64,000 nucleotides of DNA. Source: Chelatococcus composti (GTDB lineage: Bacteria > Pseudomonadota > Alphaproteobacteria > Rhizobiales > Beijerinckiaceae). The notes below the pieces were generated by a model. It searched no databases. It had not been told where the DNA came from and was given only the letters and a program-made list of their open reading frames with translations. Shown one piece after another: positions 56,035 to 64,000 of the stretch; within the stretch, counting starts at the first letter, position 1; each line of letters begins with the position of its first letter. The stretch covers positions 62,001-126,000 of the forward strand of contig NZ_JACHEH010000006.1 in NCBI RefSeq assembly GCF_014201415.1. The letters are read 5' to 3'. A program made the position numbers and the translations under genes.

Positions 56035-57213
56035 ATGGCCTCCACGGACATCGTCATCGTCGCCGCCACACGCACGCCGGTAGGCTCTTTCAACGGCTCC
56101 TTCGCCAACGTGCCGGCGCATGTGCTGGGCGCTGCCGCCATCAAGGGCGCCCTGGAGCAGGCGGGTGTGGCTGCCGAGGAGGTGGACGAAGTCATCCTCG
56201 GCCAGGTCCTGACGGCTACCGAAGGCCAGAACCCTGCCCGCCAGGCCGCCATGAAGGCCGGCATCCCGGTCAGCAAGACGGCCTGGGGCCTCAACCAGGT
56301 CTGTGGCTCCGGTCTGCGCGCCGTCGCCCTCGGCATGCAGCAGATCGCCAACGGAGACGCCTCGGTCATCGTCGCCGGCGGACAGGAATCGATGTCGCTG
56401 GCGCCGCACGCGGTCCATATGCGCGCCGGCACGAAGTTCGGCGACGTGCAGTTCATCGACACGATGATTCGTGACGGCCTGTGGGACGCCTTCCACGGCT
56501 ATCACATGGGCGTAACCGCCGAGAACGTGGCGCAGAAGTGGCAGATCAGCCGCGAGGAGCAGGACGCCTTCGCCGTCGCTTCGCAGAACAAGGCCGAGGC
56601 GGCCAAGAAGGCCGGCCGCTTCGCAGACGAGATCACGCCTGTGACGGTTGCCTCACGCAAAGGCGACATCGTCGTCGACAGCGACGAGTACATCCGCGAG
56701 GGCGTGACGCTTGAGGCGGTCGGCAAGCTCCGGCCCGCCTTCCAGAAGGACGGCACGGTGACGGCGGGCAACGCCTCCGGCCTGAACGACGGCGCTGCGG
56801 CGCTGGTGCTCATGACGGCCGCCGAAGCCGAGCGGCGCGGCCTGACGCCGCTTGCCCGCATCGCCTCTTGGGCGACGGCGGGCGTCGAGCCGGCTGTCAT
56901 GGGCTCGGGTCCCATCCCGGCCTCGCGCAAGGCGCTCGAGAAGGCAGGCTGGAAGGTGCAGGACCTCGACCTCGTCGAGGCGAACGAGGCCTTCGCCGCC
57001 CAGGCCCTCGCCGTCAACAAGGACATGGGCTGGGATCCGCAGATCGTGAACGTCAACGGCGGCGCGATCGCCATCGGCCATCCCATCGGCGCCTCGGGCG
57101 CACGCATCCTGACCACGCTGCTTCATGAGATGCGCCGGCGCAATGCCAAGAAGGGCCTCGCGACGCTGTGCATCGGCGGCGGCATGGGCATTGCCATGTG
57201 CGTGGAGCGATAA
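56035..57213 (+). CDS. phaA: Acetyl-CoA acetyltransferase PhaA
   Basis: PhaA condenses two acetyl-CoA to acetoacetyl-CoA, the first step of poly-3-hydroxybutyrate synthesis. The 392-aa biosynthetic thiolase has the acyl-accepting Cys90 (NQVCGSGLR), the general-base GHPIGASG near residue 350 and Cys379 (TLCIGGGMG). The ATG at 56035 is preceded by AAGGAG. It is followed 71 nt later by phaB, and together they form the standard phaAB unit. No phaC synthase is in the window. Confidence 0.97.
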   Translation: MASTDIVIVAATRTPVGSFNGSFANVPAHVLGAAAIKGALEQAGVAAEEVDEVILGQVLTATEGQNPARQAAMKAGIPVSKTAWGLNQVCGSGLRAVALGMQQIANGDASVIVAGGQESMSLAPHAVHMRAGTKFGDVQFIDTMIRDGLWDAFHGYHMGVTAENVAQKWQISREEQDAFAVASQNKAEAAKKAGRFADEITPVTVASRKGDIVVDSDEYIREGVTLEAVGKLRPAFQKDGTVTAGNASGLNDGAAALVLMTAAEAERRGLTPLARIASWATAGVEPAVMGSGPIPASRKALEKAGWKVQDLDLVEANEAFAAQALAVNKDMGWDPQIVNVNGGAIAIGHPIGASGARILTTLLHEMRRRNAKKGLATLCIGGGMGIAMCVER

Positions 57214-57284
57214 GGGGGGCGGACGCAAGGGGTCCGGCGGCCGCGTCCCTCCTGGGCAAGGATAATGGCCAGAGGGAGAAAGAA

Positions 57285-58013
57285 ATGGCACGAGTTGCAG
57301 TTGTCACCGGCGGTACACGCGGCATAGGGGCCGCGATCTCACGCGCCCTGAAAGCGGCAGGGCATACGGTCGCCGCCAACTACGCCGGCAACGATGAGGC
57401 CGCCGCCCGGTTCAAGAGCGAAACCGGAATCGCTGTATACAAGTGGGACGTGGGCGATGCCGCCGCCTGTGCCGAGGGGCTCGCGCGTGTCGCGGCCGAC
57501 CTCGGCCCGGTGGACATCCTCGTCAACAACGCCGGCATCACCCGCGACGGCATGTTCCACCGCATGACCTTCGAGCAATGGCATGCGGTGATCCGCACCA
57601 ACCTCGATTCCATGTTCACGATGACCCGCCCGGTCATCGAGGGTATGCGCGAGCGCGGATTCGGCCGCATCATCAACATCTCGTCCATCAACGGCCAGAA
57701 GGGCCAGATGGGCCAGACGAACTATGCGGCCGCCAAGGCCGGCGTGATCGGCTTCACGAAGGCGCTGGCGCTGGAGAACGCCGCCAAGGGCGTCACCGTC
57801 AACTGCATCTGCCCCGGCTACATCGACACCGACATGGTGGCTGCCGTGCCGGAGGACGTGCTGAAGAAGATCATCGCCGGCATCCCCGTGGGCCGGCTCG
57901 GCCGCGCGGAGGAGATTGCTGCCGCGGTGGTCTATCTCGCCTCCGACGCCGCCGGCTTCGCTACCGGCTCGGTCATGACCATCAACGGCGGCCAGTACAT
58001 GGCCAACGGCTGA
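57285..58013 (+). CDS. phaB: Acetoacetyl-CoA reductase PhaB
   Basis: PhaB is the NADPH-dependent short-chain dehydrogenase that reduces acetoacetyl-CoA to (R)-3-hydroxybutyryl-CoA. The 242-aa protein has the cofactor-binding TGGTRGIG at 8-15, NNAG at 81-84, the active-site Ser134 region (NISSING) and the Tyr147-x3-Lys151 pair (YAAAK). The substrate-contacting QKGQMGQTNY segment is typical of PhaB. An AGGGAG ribosome-binding site precedes the ATG. It ends 11 nt before the convergent HlyD-type gene. Confidence 0.97.
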   Translation: MARVAVVTGGTRGIGAAISRALKAAGHTVAANYAGNDEAAARFKSETGIAVYKWDVGDAAACAEGLARVAADLGPVDILVNNAGITRDGMFHRMTFEQWHAVIRTNLDSMFTMTRPVIEGMRERGFGRIINISSINGQKGQMGQTNYAAAKAGVIGFTKALALENAAKGVTVNCICPGYIDTDMVAAVPEDVLKKIIAGIPVGRLGRAEEIAAAVVYLASDAAGFATGSVMTINGGQYMANG

Positions 58014-58024
58014 CCAGGCGCGCG

Positions 58025-59341
58025 TCATTCCTCCCGGAAGGCGCGCGCCCATTGGTCCGTCAGCGGCTTCATCAGATAGGACAGGGCCGAGCGCGAGCGC
58101 GTCATGATGTGAACCTCGACCGGCATGCCCGGCACGAGTTCGCGCTGGCCGAGGCGCGCCAGCTCCTCCGGAGCCAGGCGGACGCGGACCTTGTAGAACG
58201 CCACCCCCGTCGCCGCGTCGGTCGTGAGATCGGGCGCGACGCTGATGACCGTGCCGAACAGCTCGGGTGTGGTGCGCTGGTTGAAGGCCGACAGGCGCGC
58301 CACGGCCGTCTGGCCCACCACGACCTGATCGATATCCGCCGGCGAGACCCGGGCCTCGACGACGAGTTCGTCGCCGCGCGGCACGATAAGCATCATGACC
58401 TGCCCGGCGGTGACGACCGCCCCGGCCGCATGCACGTCAAGCTGGTGGACAATGCCATCCTGCGGCGCGCGGATGTCGACGCGCTCGAGCTGGCTCAGCG
58501 CCGCAGCCCTGCGCTCGACGAGATCCCCGATGCGGGTCTCGTAATCGCGCAGTTCGTGCATAACTTCGGTGCGGCGATTCTGGTCGAGCTGGATGATCTG
58601 CAGTTCCATCTCGGCAATGCGGCCCCTGACCTGCGCGATGGCCGCAACGATCTGGCCGCGCTCGCCGCCGAGGCGCGCAGCCTCGCGCTGCAGCAGCTTG
58701 AGCCGATTGATCTGCACGAGGTTGCGCTCGAACAGGGCGAGGACACCCGAGAGCTCTTCCTCGATCAGCGCGATCTCGCGTTCCTTGGCTGCCTGCTGGG
58801 CCTCGAGCCCCTCGATCTCGCGCAGCGACTGCGCGATGCGCTCGCGAAGCTGTGCCTTCTGTCCCTCGATCGCCAGGCGGCGGGCGCTGAAAAGACCGTT
58901 TTCGCCGTCGATCACCGCTGCGACCTCCGCATCCGTCTCACCCCTCGCGGCGAACTCCGGCGGGAAGGCGACGGCGGCGAGGCCGTCGCGCTCGGCAACC
59001 AGACGGGCGACGCGCCCCGTCGCCTGGTCAAGCTGCTTGGAGACGAGCTGCAGGCTGGCAGTGGCGATGGTGTCGTCGAGACGCGCCAGCACGTCGCCCT
59101 CCCGCACCACGTCGCCTTCCCTGACCTTGAGCACGGCGACGACGCCGCCCGTCGGATGCTGCACGCGCTTGACGTGTGACTTCACCACGAGCAGGCCGGG
59201 GGCGATGACTGCACCGGCGAGCTGGGCCACCGTGGCCCATCCACCGATCGAGCCGATCAGCAGGAAGGAAAGAGCAAGGCCCAGCGTCAGATGGCGCTGG
59301 ATCGACCGCTTTTCCCCTCCGGGCAACAGGGATCCGTTCAT
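58025..59341 (-). CDS. Type I secretion HlyD-family periplasmic adaptor
   Basis: This 438-aa membrane-fusion protein has a short cytoplasmic N-terminus, one inner-membrane helix (~17-37) and a biotinyl-lipoyl-like hairpin (~60-100; HPTGGVVAVLKVREGDVV). A long alpha-helical coiled coil follows (~110-290; RIAQSLREIEGLEAQQAAKE), and the AprE/HlyD-type C-terminal half has DIRAPQDGIVHQLDVH and ELVPGMPVEVHI. It links the ABC transporter to an outer-membrane channel in a type I secretion system. Its ATG overlaps the stop of the ATPase gene (ATGA). Substrate and TolC gene are not nearby. Confidence 0.93.
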   Translation of the reverse strand: MNGSLLPGGEKRSIQRHLTLGLALSFLLIGSIGGWATVAQLAGAVIAPGLLVVKSHVKRVQHPTGGVVAVLKVREGDVVREGDVLARLDDTIATASLQLVSKQLDQATGRVARLVAERDGLAAVAFPPEFAARGETDAEVAAVIDGENGLFSARRLAIEGQKAQLRERIAQSLREIEGLEAQQAAKEREIALIEEELSGVLALFERNLVQINRLKLLQREAARLGGERGQIVAAIAQVRGRIAEMELQIIQLDQNRRTEVMHELRDYETRIGDLVERRAAALSQLERVDIRAPQDGIVHQLDVHAAGAVVTAGQVMMLIVPRGDELVVEARVSPADIDQVVVGQTAVARLSAFNQRTTPELFGTVISVAPDLTTDAATGVAFYKVRVRLAPEELARLGQRELVPGMPVEVHIMTRSRSALSYLMKPLTDQWARAFREE

Positions 59342-61077
59342 TGGGCACCGACCTTGCTGTTCTGGTCCGTGGCGGACGGCGACGCGCTGCCGGCCGATCC
59401 CGGCTGGCCGCGCATGCGGCGCAACACCTCCTGGTGCGGGCCGAAGGCTTGCAGTGCTCCGTCGCGCATGATCGCGATCCGGTCGACGCCGGCGAGCACG
59501 GCCGGGCGATGCGCTACGACGACCACAATGCCGCCACGGGCGCGCACGCCCTGAATGGCTTCCGTCAGCGCGTCCTCGCCTTCCGCGTCGAGATTGGAGT
59601 TGGGCTCGTCGAGAACGACGAGAAAGGGATCGCGATAGAGTGCCCGGGCGAGCGCCAGGCGTTGCCGCTGGCCTGCCGAGAGGATTTCGCCCCCCTCGCC
59701 GATCTCCGTTTCGTACCCGTCCGGCAGGCTCAGAATCATCTCGTGCACGCCAGCGGCCATGGCGGCGGCGATGACCGCCTCGGCGGCCGGATTCTCCTCG
59801 AAGCGGGCGATGTTGGCGGCGACGGTGCCGGCGAGCAGTTCCACGTCCTGGGGCAGATAGCCGATGTGCCGGCCGAGCGCCTCGCCCCACTGGTCGAGCG
59901 CGGCCCCGTCGAGGCGCACGGCTCCCGACACGGGCGGCCAGACACCGACGAGCGCGCGCAGGAGGGTCGACTTTCCGGCGGCGCTGGGGCCGATGATGCC
60001 GAGCCCCTGCCCCGCCCGCAGGGCAAAGGACACGTTGCGCACGCTCGGCCGGCGCTGCCCCGGCGCGGCGACCGACAGCTGCTCGACGACCACGCTGGCG
60101 ACGGGCGCCGGCAGGTCGAGCCGGGGCGATGGTGGCGGCAGGGCCGAGAGAACCCTGGCCAGCCGGCGCCAGCTGTCGCGCGCCGCCACGAAGGACTTCC
60201 ACTGCCCGATGGCAAGCTCGACCGGTGCGAGCGCCCGCGTGGTGGCGATGGACGCGGCGATGATGGCGCCGGCTGTCATCTGGCCGCGGATGGTCAACCA
60301 CGCTCCGAGTGCCAGGATGAGCGACTGCAACAGGATCCTGAGGGCGCGCGAGGCGGCACCGAGCCCTCCGACGATGTCGCCCGCCCGCCGCTGCTCGGCG
60401 AGAAAGGCCGTATTGAGACGCAGCCAGCGCTCCGTCACCCGCTCACCGAAGCCCATCGCGCGCAGCACCTCGGCGTTACGGCGCCCGGCAAGGCCGAGGC
60501 CGATGCGCTGTGCGTTCTGCGTGGCCAGCGCGCGCTGGGGGCCACGTGACATCATCTCGGTCGATACCGTCAGGGCGACCAGTATCAGGGCTCCGAAGGT
60601 CGCGAGCAGGCCGAGGAAAGGATGCAGCGCGTAGACGAAGAGCAGGTAGAGCGGCATCCAAGGCAGGTCGAAGAAGGCTGACGGACCGGGCCCGGCGACG
60701 AAGTGACGCAAGGTGTCGAGGTCGCGCACCGGGGTGAGGCCGTCGTCCTGTACGGCGCTCCTGAGTGGCAGGGCGAGGACGCAGCTGAACACACGCGAAC
60801 CGAGCTGCGCGTGCAGGTGGCCGCTGACACGAGTCAGGATCCGGCTGCGCACCGCCTCGAGCACGCCTTGGAAACCGAGCAGGAGCACCACAAGGACGCA
60901 CAGCGTGGCGAGCGTCGGCTCGCTGCGGCTCGACAACACCCGGTCATAGACCTGCAGCATGAAGATGGAGCTGGACAATGCCAGACAGTTGATGACCCCC
61001 GAGACGAGGGCGAGACCCGCGAAAACCCGGTTGAGACGCAAGAATGCCGTAGCCAGTTCGCTGCGCGGCTCGCTCAT
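59338..61077 (-). CDS. Type I secretion ABC transporter (PrtD/AprD-like)
   Basis: This 579-aa exporter half-transporter has six membrane helices (~1-310) and a nucleotide-binding domain with Walker A GPSAAGKS at 363-370, signature LSAGQRQRLALARAL near 470, and Walker B LVVLDEPNSNLDAEG. The Pro-Ser-Ala-Ala P-loop, LSAGQ signature and lack of a C39 peptidase domain match the PrtD/AprD class that exports proteases, lipases or RTX-type proteins. The ATG at 61077 is preferred; a GTG two codons upstream is possible. It has an AT-rich upstream region, unlike its neighbours. Confidence 0.93.
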   Translation of the reverse strand: MSEPRSELATAFLRLNRVFAGLALVSGVINCLALSSSIFMLQVYDRVLSSRSEPTLATLCVLVVLLLGFQGVLEAVRSRILTRVSGHLHAQLGSRVFSCVLALPLRSAVQDDGLTPVRDLDTLRHFVAGPGPSAFFDLPWMPLYLLFVYALHPFLGLLATFGALILVALTVSTEMMSRGPQRALATQNAQRIGLGLAGRRNAEVLRAMGFGERVTERWLRLNTAFLAEQRRAGDIVGGLGAASRALRILLQSLILALGAWLTIRGQMTAGAIIAASIATTRALAPVELAIGQWKSFVAARDSWRRLARVLSALPPPSPRLDLPAPVASVVVEQLSVAAPGQRRPSVRNVSFALRAGQGLGIIGPSAAGKSTLLRALVGVWPPVSGAVRLDGAALDQWGEALGRHIGYLPQDVELLAGTVAANIARFEENPAAEAVIAAAMAAGVHEMILSLPDGYETEIGEGGEILSAGQRQRLALARALYRDPFLVVLDEPNSNLDAEGEDALTEAIQGVRARGGIVVVVAHRPAVLAGVDRIAIMRDGALQAFGPHQEVLRRMRGQPGSAGSASPSATDQNSKVGAQ

Positions 61078-61453
61078 CGACACGTATCCTCAGGGCCGAA
61101 TCCGCAAGGGGCATCACACGGGCAGCGATGTCGGTGGCCGCCGTATTAGGGCTGGGAGAGCCGGGGGCGGCGAGCTGCGGCACACCGTGGGGGAAAGGTG
61201 GAAGGACCGCCGCCCCCGGCTCGAAGCGCTCCTGACCGGTAGCGCCCGCAATAACTGTATACGTCGATCTTATTACTTCATAAACAGCGACGACGATCCT
61301 GCAACATCAATTGCACAGGAAGCAATATTTATTCCGAATGCTTCTTATTTAGTAGAAACCGTCTGGAATTTTTCCATGCGAACGACACATAATGACATGC
61401 AAAGCCTTCCCGCCCGCGTGGCATCGCGCGCTCGTCCGGCAGCGGACTGCGAA
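61078..61453 (-). promoter_or_regulatory. AT-rich upstream region of the type I secretion pair
   Basis: The stretch 61245-61400 is strikingly AT-rich. On the minus strand TTGCAG (61304-61299) and TATGAA (61282-61277) with a 16-nt spacer are a candidate promoter. An inverted repeat GAAGCA (61319-61324)/TGCTTC (61339-61344) lies upstream of it. No gene is visible here. The part near 61400-61453 lies directly downstream of the rluA stop and shows no clear terminator. Confidence 0.45.
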
Positions 61454-62200
61454 TCAGGCTTTCGATGTTTCGGCTGTCGTGTCCGCCGGCATCGTCCCGC
61501 GCCAGCCGGCGGCGGTGAGGGCAGCGTGCATGTGCGCCGGTGCGGGCGCCGCGACACGCACGGCCGCGCGGTTCGGATAGAGCGGAATAGCGAGTGCGGC
61601 GGCGTGCAGGTGCAGTCCGGGCCCGCCCGTGCGCGGGGCGTGGCCGTAGATGGCGTCGCCGCGGATGGGAAAGCCCGCCGCGGCACAGTGGACGCGCAGC
61701 TGATGGGTGCGGCCCGTCACCGGCGTCAGGGCGAGCCAGGCGAGGCCCTCGCCCCGGCCGAGCACACGCCAGCGCGTCAGTGCCGGCTGTCCGGCAGGGT
61801 CCACCTTCATCCACCACCCGCGCGAGGGATCGCGGGGGGCGAGCGGCAGGTCGATCTCGCCCGCCTCGTCGGCCGGCCCACCCTCGACGACGGCCCAGTA
61901 GGTCTTCTCGACCTTGCCGGACCGGAACAGCCGCCCCAGCTTGTCGAGTGCCTTGCGATGGCGGCCGAGGACGAGGCATCCCGACGTGTCACGGTCGAGC
62001 CGGTGGGCGAGTTCCGGACGGCGCGGCACGCCGAAGCGCAGCGCGTCCAGATGGTCGCTGAGCGTCTCGTTGCTCTTCGCCGTGCCGCTGCGCGGGCCGG
62101 GATGGACCGGCATGCCCGCCGGCTTGTCGATCACCAGCATCAGCGCGTCGCGATAGATGAGGCGCGACATTATATCGAAGGGCAACTCTTTCTCGTTCAT
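61454..62200 (-). CDS. RluA-family tRNA/rRNA pseudouridine synthase
   Basis: This 248-aa pseudouridine synthase has the motif HRLDRDTSG with catalytic Asp69 (His66-Arg67-Leu68-Asp69), the preceding DKPAGMPVHPG segment, and a C-terminal VTGRTHQLRVHCAAAGFPIRG block. It lacks an S4 domain, so it is closest to RluA-type enzymes that modify tRNA position 32 and 23S rRNA; the target base cannot be fixed from sequence. The ATG at 62200 is chosen; the ATG at 62170 (MSRLIY) is an alternative. It diverges from ftsY. Confidence 0.9.
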   Translation of the reverse strand: MNEKELPFDIMSRLIYRDALMLVIDKPAGMPVHPGPRSGTAKSNETLSDHLDALRFGVPRRPELAHRLDRDTSGCLVLGRHRKALDKLGRLFRSGKVEKTYWAVVEGGPADEAGEIDLPLAPRDPSRGWWMKVDPAGQPALTRWRVLGRGEGLAWLALTPVTGRTHQLRVHCAAAGFPIRGDAIYGHAPRTGGPGLHLHAAALAIPLYPNRAAVRVAAPAPAHMHAALTAAGWRGTMPADTTAETSKA

Positions 62201-62256
62201 GCGCTTCGGGCTATCGAGGGGGCAGGCCGAGAGCAAGGGAAAAGACGCGAGGACAG

Positions 62257-63333
62257 ATGAGCGACGGCGACAAGGACAAGCGCGGGATGCTGGCCCGGCT
62301 CTTCCGGCGCGGTGAGGCCCCCCAGTCGCAGCCCAAGGTGCCGCCTCCGCAGGCCGAAGCGCCGCAGGACGACACGCCCCCCTCGACGCCCGAGACGGCC
62401 CCCCCGCCCGCTCCGCGGCGCAGCTGGTGGCAGCGGCTGAAGGAGGGACTGGCGCGCACCTCCTCCTCGCTCGGCCTCGGCATCACCGAGCTGTTCTCCA
62501 AGCGCCGGCTCGACGCCGCAACCCTCGAGGATCTGGAAGACATCCTCATCCAGGCCGACCTCGGCATCGAGACGGCAGCGCGCATCACGCGCTCCATCGC
62601 CGAGGGGCGCTACGACAAGTCCATCGACCCCGAGGAGGTCAAGGCGGTGCTGGCGCGCGAGGTTGAGGCAGTGCTCGCCCCCGTCGCCCGGCCCCTCGCC
62701 GTCGATGCCGACCGCAAGCCCTTCGTCATCCTGATGGTCGGTGTCAACGGCTCGGGCAAGACCACCACCATCGGCAAGCTGGCGGCGAAGTTCCGTGCGG
62801 AGGGCCGCAAGGTGATGCTGGCCGCGGGCGACACGTTCCGCGCCGCGGCCATCGAGCAGCTCAAGGTCTGGGGCGAGCGCACCGGCGCCAGGGTGATCGC
62901 ACGCGAGCAGGGCGCCGACGCGGCGGGTCTTGCCTTCGACGCCCTGACCGAGGCCCGGGCCACGGGAACCGACGTGCTCCTCGTCGACACGGCCGGCCGC
63001 CTGCAGAACAAGGCCGGCCTGATGGCCGAACTCGAGAAGGTGGTGCGCGTCATGAAGAAGATCGACGAGACGGCACCCCATGCCGTGCTGCTCGTCCTCG
63101 ACGCCACCACCGGCCAGAACGCGGTGAGCCAGGTGGAGATCTTCGGCAAGACGGCCGGCGTGACCGGCCTCGTCATGACCAAGCTCGACGGCACGGCCCG
63201 CGGCGGCATCCTCGTCTCCATCGCCGCCAAATTCGGCCTGCCGGTGCATTTCATCGGCGTCGGCGAAGGCGTCGACGATCTCGAGCCCTTCACGGCGCGG
63301 GACTTCGCCCGCGCCATTGCCGGACTGGAATGA
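62257..63333 (+). CDS. ftsY: Signal recognition particle receptor FtsY
   Basis: FtsY is the SRP receptor that delivers ribosome-nascent-chain complexes to the translocon. The 358-aa GTPase has a short variable N-terminal A domain rich in Pro/Ala/Gln (~1-55), an N domain (~58-150; [19 protein letters not shown]), and the G domain with P-loop GVNGSGKT at 162-169, [15 protein letters not shown] and a C-terminal [12 protein letters not shown]. Its stop overlaps the next start (ATGA). Confidence 0.97.
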   Translation: MSDGDKDKRGMLARLFRRGEAPQSQPKVPPPQAEAPQDDTPPSTPETAPPPAPRRSWWQRLKEGLARTSSSLGLGITELFSKRRLDAATLEDLEDILIQADLGIETAARITRSIAEGRYDKSIDPEEVKAVLAREVEAVLAPVARPLAVDADRKPFVILMVGVNGSGKTTTIGKLAAKFRAEGRKVMLAAGDTFRAAAIEQLKVWGERTGARVIAREQGADAAGLAFDALTEARATGTDVLLVDTAGRLQNKAGLMAELEKVVRVMKKIDETAPHAVLLVLDATTGQNAVSQVEIFGKTAGVTGLVMTKLDGTARGGILVSIAAKFGLPVHFIGVGEGVDDLEPFTARDFARAIAGLE

Positions 63334-63989
63334 CAAGCCCCATGTCGAAAGAGCTCATCGAGAGCGATCCGAAGGGTCAGCACCTGCCGCCGCTCGTCAA
63401 GCTTGCACTGGAGCTGGGGCCGCTCGGGCTGTTTTTCCTCGCCAACAGCCGGCCTGGGCTTTTCGCGCCGCTCGTGCCGGCGTCGATCCTCGCCGGCGAG
63501 CAGGCCGGCATCTTCACCGCAACGGCGGTCTTCATGGTGGCGACGCTGGTGGCGCTTGCCATCCACTACCGGCTCGTTCGCAAGCTGCCGATCATGCCGC
63601 TCGTCTCGGGCATCGTCGTGCTCGTCTTCGGCACGCTGACGCTCGTGCTGCACGATGAGCTGTTCATCAAACTCAAGCCGACCATCGTGAACACCCTGTT
63701 TGGCGTGGTGCTGCTCGGCGGCCTCGCCTTCGGCAAGTCCCTGCTCGGCTTCGTGCTCGACAGCGTTTTCGAGCTCGATGCCGAGGGCTGGCGCAAGCTG
63801 ACGCTGCGCTGGGGTCTCTTCTTTCTTTTTCTCGCGGTGCTCAACGAGGTCGTCTGGCGTACGCAGTCGACGGATTTCTGGGTGAGTTTCAAGGTCTTCG
63901 GCGTGATGCCCATCACGCTCGCCTTCGCGCTCGCGCAGACGCCGCTCATCATGCGCCACAGTCCAGCGGAGAAGGACGAGCGGTCGTGA
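63330..63989 (+). CDS. yciB: Septation protein A (YciB/IspZ family)
   Basis: This 219-aa integral membrane protein of the YciB/septation protein A family has about five or six helices. Signature segments are [58 protein letters not shown] and [17 protein letters not shown]. YciB interacts with cell-elongation and division proteins; its exact job is unclear. The start overlaps the ftsY stop, and ATG 63342 is an alternative. ftsY-yciB adjacency is common in alphaproteobacteria. Confidence 0.93.
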   Translation: MTSPMSKELIESDPKGQHLPPLVKLALELGPLGLFFLANSRPGLFAPLVPASILAGEQAGIFTATAVFMVATLVALAIHYRLVRKLPIMPLVSGIVVLVFGTLTLVLHDELFIKLKPTIVNTLFGVVLLGGLAFGKSLLGFVLDSVFELDAEGWRKLTLRWGLFFLFLAVLNEVVWRTQSTDFWVSFKVFGVMPITLAFALAQTPLIMRHSPAEKDERS

Positions 63990-64000
63990 TGCCGGCTCCC

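Overview
The window is 64 kb of GC-rich, densely packed chromosome from an alphaproteobacterium, most likely a member of the Hyphomicrobiales (Rhizobiales). The evidence is family content: the cell-cycle regulator GcrA, CarD, a DUF4167 protein next to clpB, the CobS/CobT subunits of the aerobic cobaltochelatase, an NdvA/ChvA-type glucan exporter, a SUV3-like helicase, a 7Fe ferredoxin, the PhaR repressor of polyhydroxybutyrate metabolism, and a PhoR-PstSCAB-PhoUB operon. The genus cannot be named from the sequence alone. Apart from one orphan gene and one type I secretion pair, the window reads as core genome. There is no insertion sequence, prophage, CRISPR array or rRNA gene.

Layout. 0-10 kb: a DUF4167 protein, clpB, an unrecognised 506-aa orphan behind an AT-rich upstream region, xerD, a tiny membrane protein, aroK-aroB and a CNNM/CorC-type membrane protein. 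10-19 kb: an NdvA-like exporter, a large MscS channel overlapping a CAP-domain lipoprotein, an Rnk/GreA-like factor, tRNA-Arg(CCU), a secreted SNase-like protein overlapping an M48 metalloprotease lipoprotein, and carD. 19-31 kb: fdxA, an S4-domain protein, the SUV3-like helicase and a DUF3108 protein, then rpmB and yhhQ diverging from DUF3108, then a minus-strand run of J-domain protein, cobS, cobT and a phytase-like esterase, with bolA diverging. 31-41 kb: a SCP2-type thiolase, an EamA transporter, a D,D-carboxypeptidase, a COG0523 metallochaperone GTPase, tRNA-Gly(CCC), a 64-aa membrane protein, a GNAT/cupin (JmjC-like) pair, a two-domain dCTP deaminase and a CDP-alcohol phosphatidyltransferase.

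41-55 kb: apaG and argE, then the coupled argD-argF-hslO operon with a recognisable promoter and leader hairpin, then gcrA. The complete Pho system follows on the minus strand in the order phoR, pstS, pstC, pstA, pstB, phoU, phoB, with a PHO box in front of pstS and a stem-loop between pstS and pstC. 55-64 kb: phaR diverging from phaA-phaB (acetyl-CoA to 3-hydroxybutyryl-CoA), a type I secretion ATPase plus HlyD-type adaptor with no substrate or TolC gene nearby, an RluA-family pseudouridine synthase, ftsY and a YciB-type septation protein.

Many adjacent genes overlap by 1-20 bases (ATGA or TGATG junctions), which suggests translational coupling in the argDF-hslO, cobT-esterase, aroB-CNNM, MscS-CAP, SNase-M48, pstC-pstA, T1SS and ftsY-yciB pairs. 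The least explained items are the 506-aa orphan at 3865-5385, the orphan type I secretion pair, and several palindromic or AT-rich intergenic segments. No clear, complete new system is visible.
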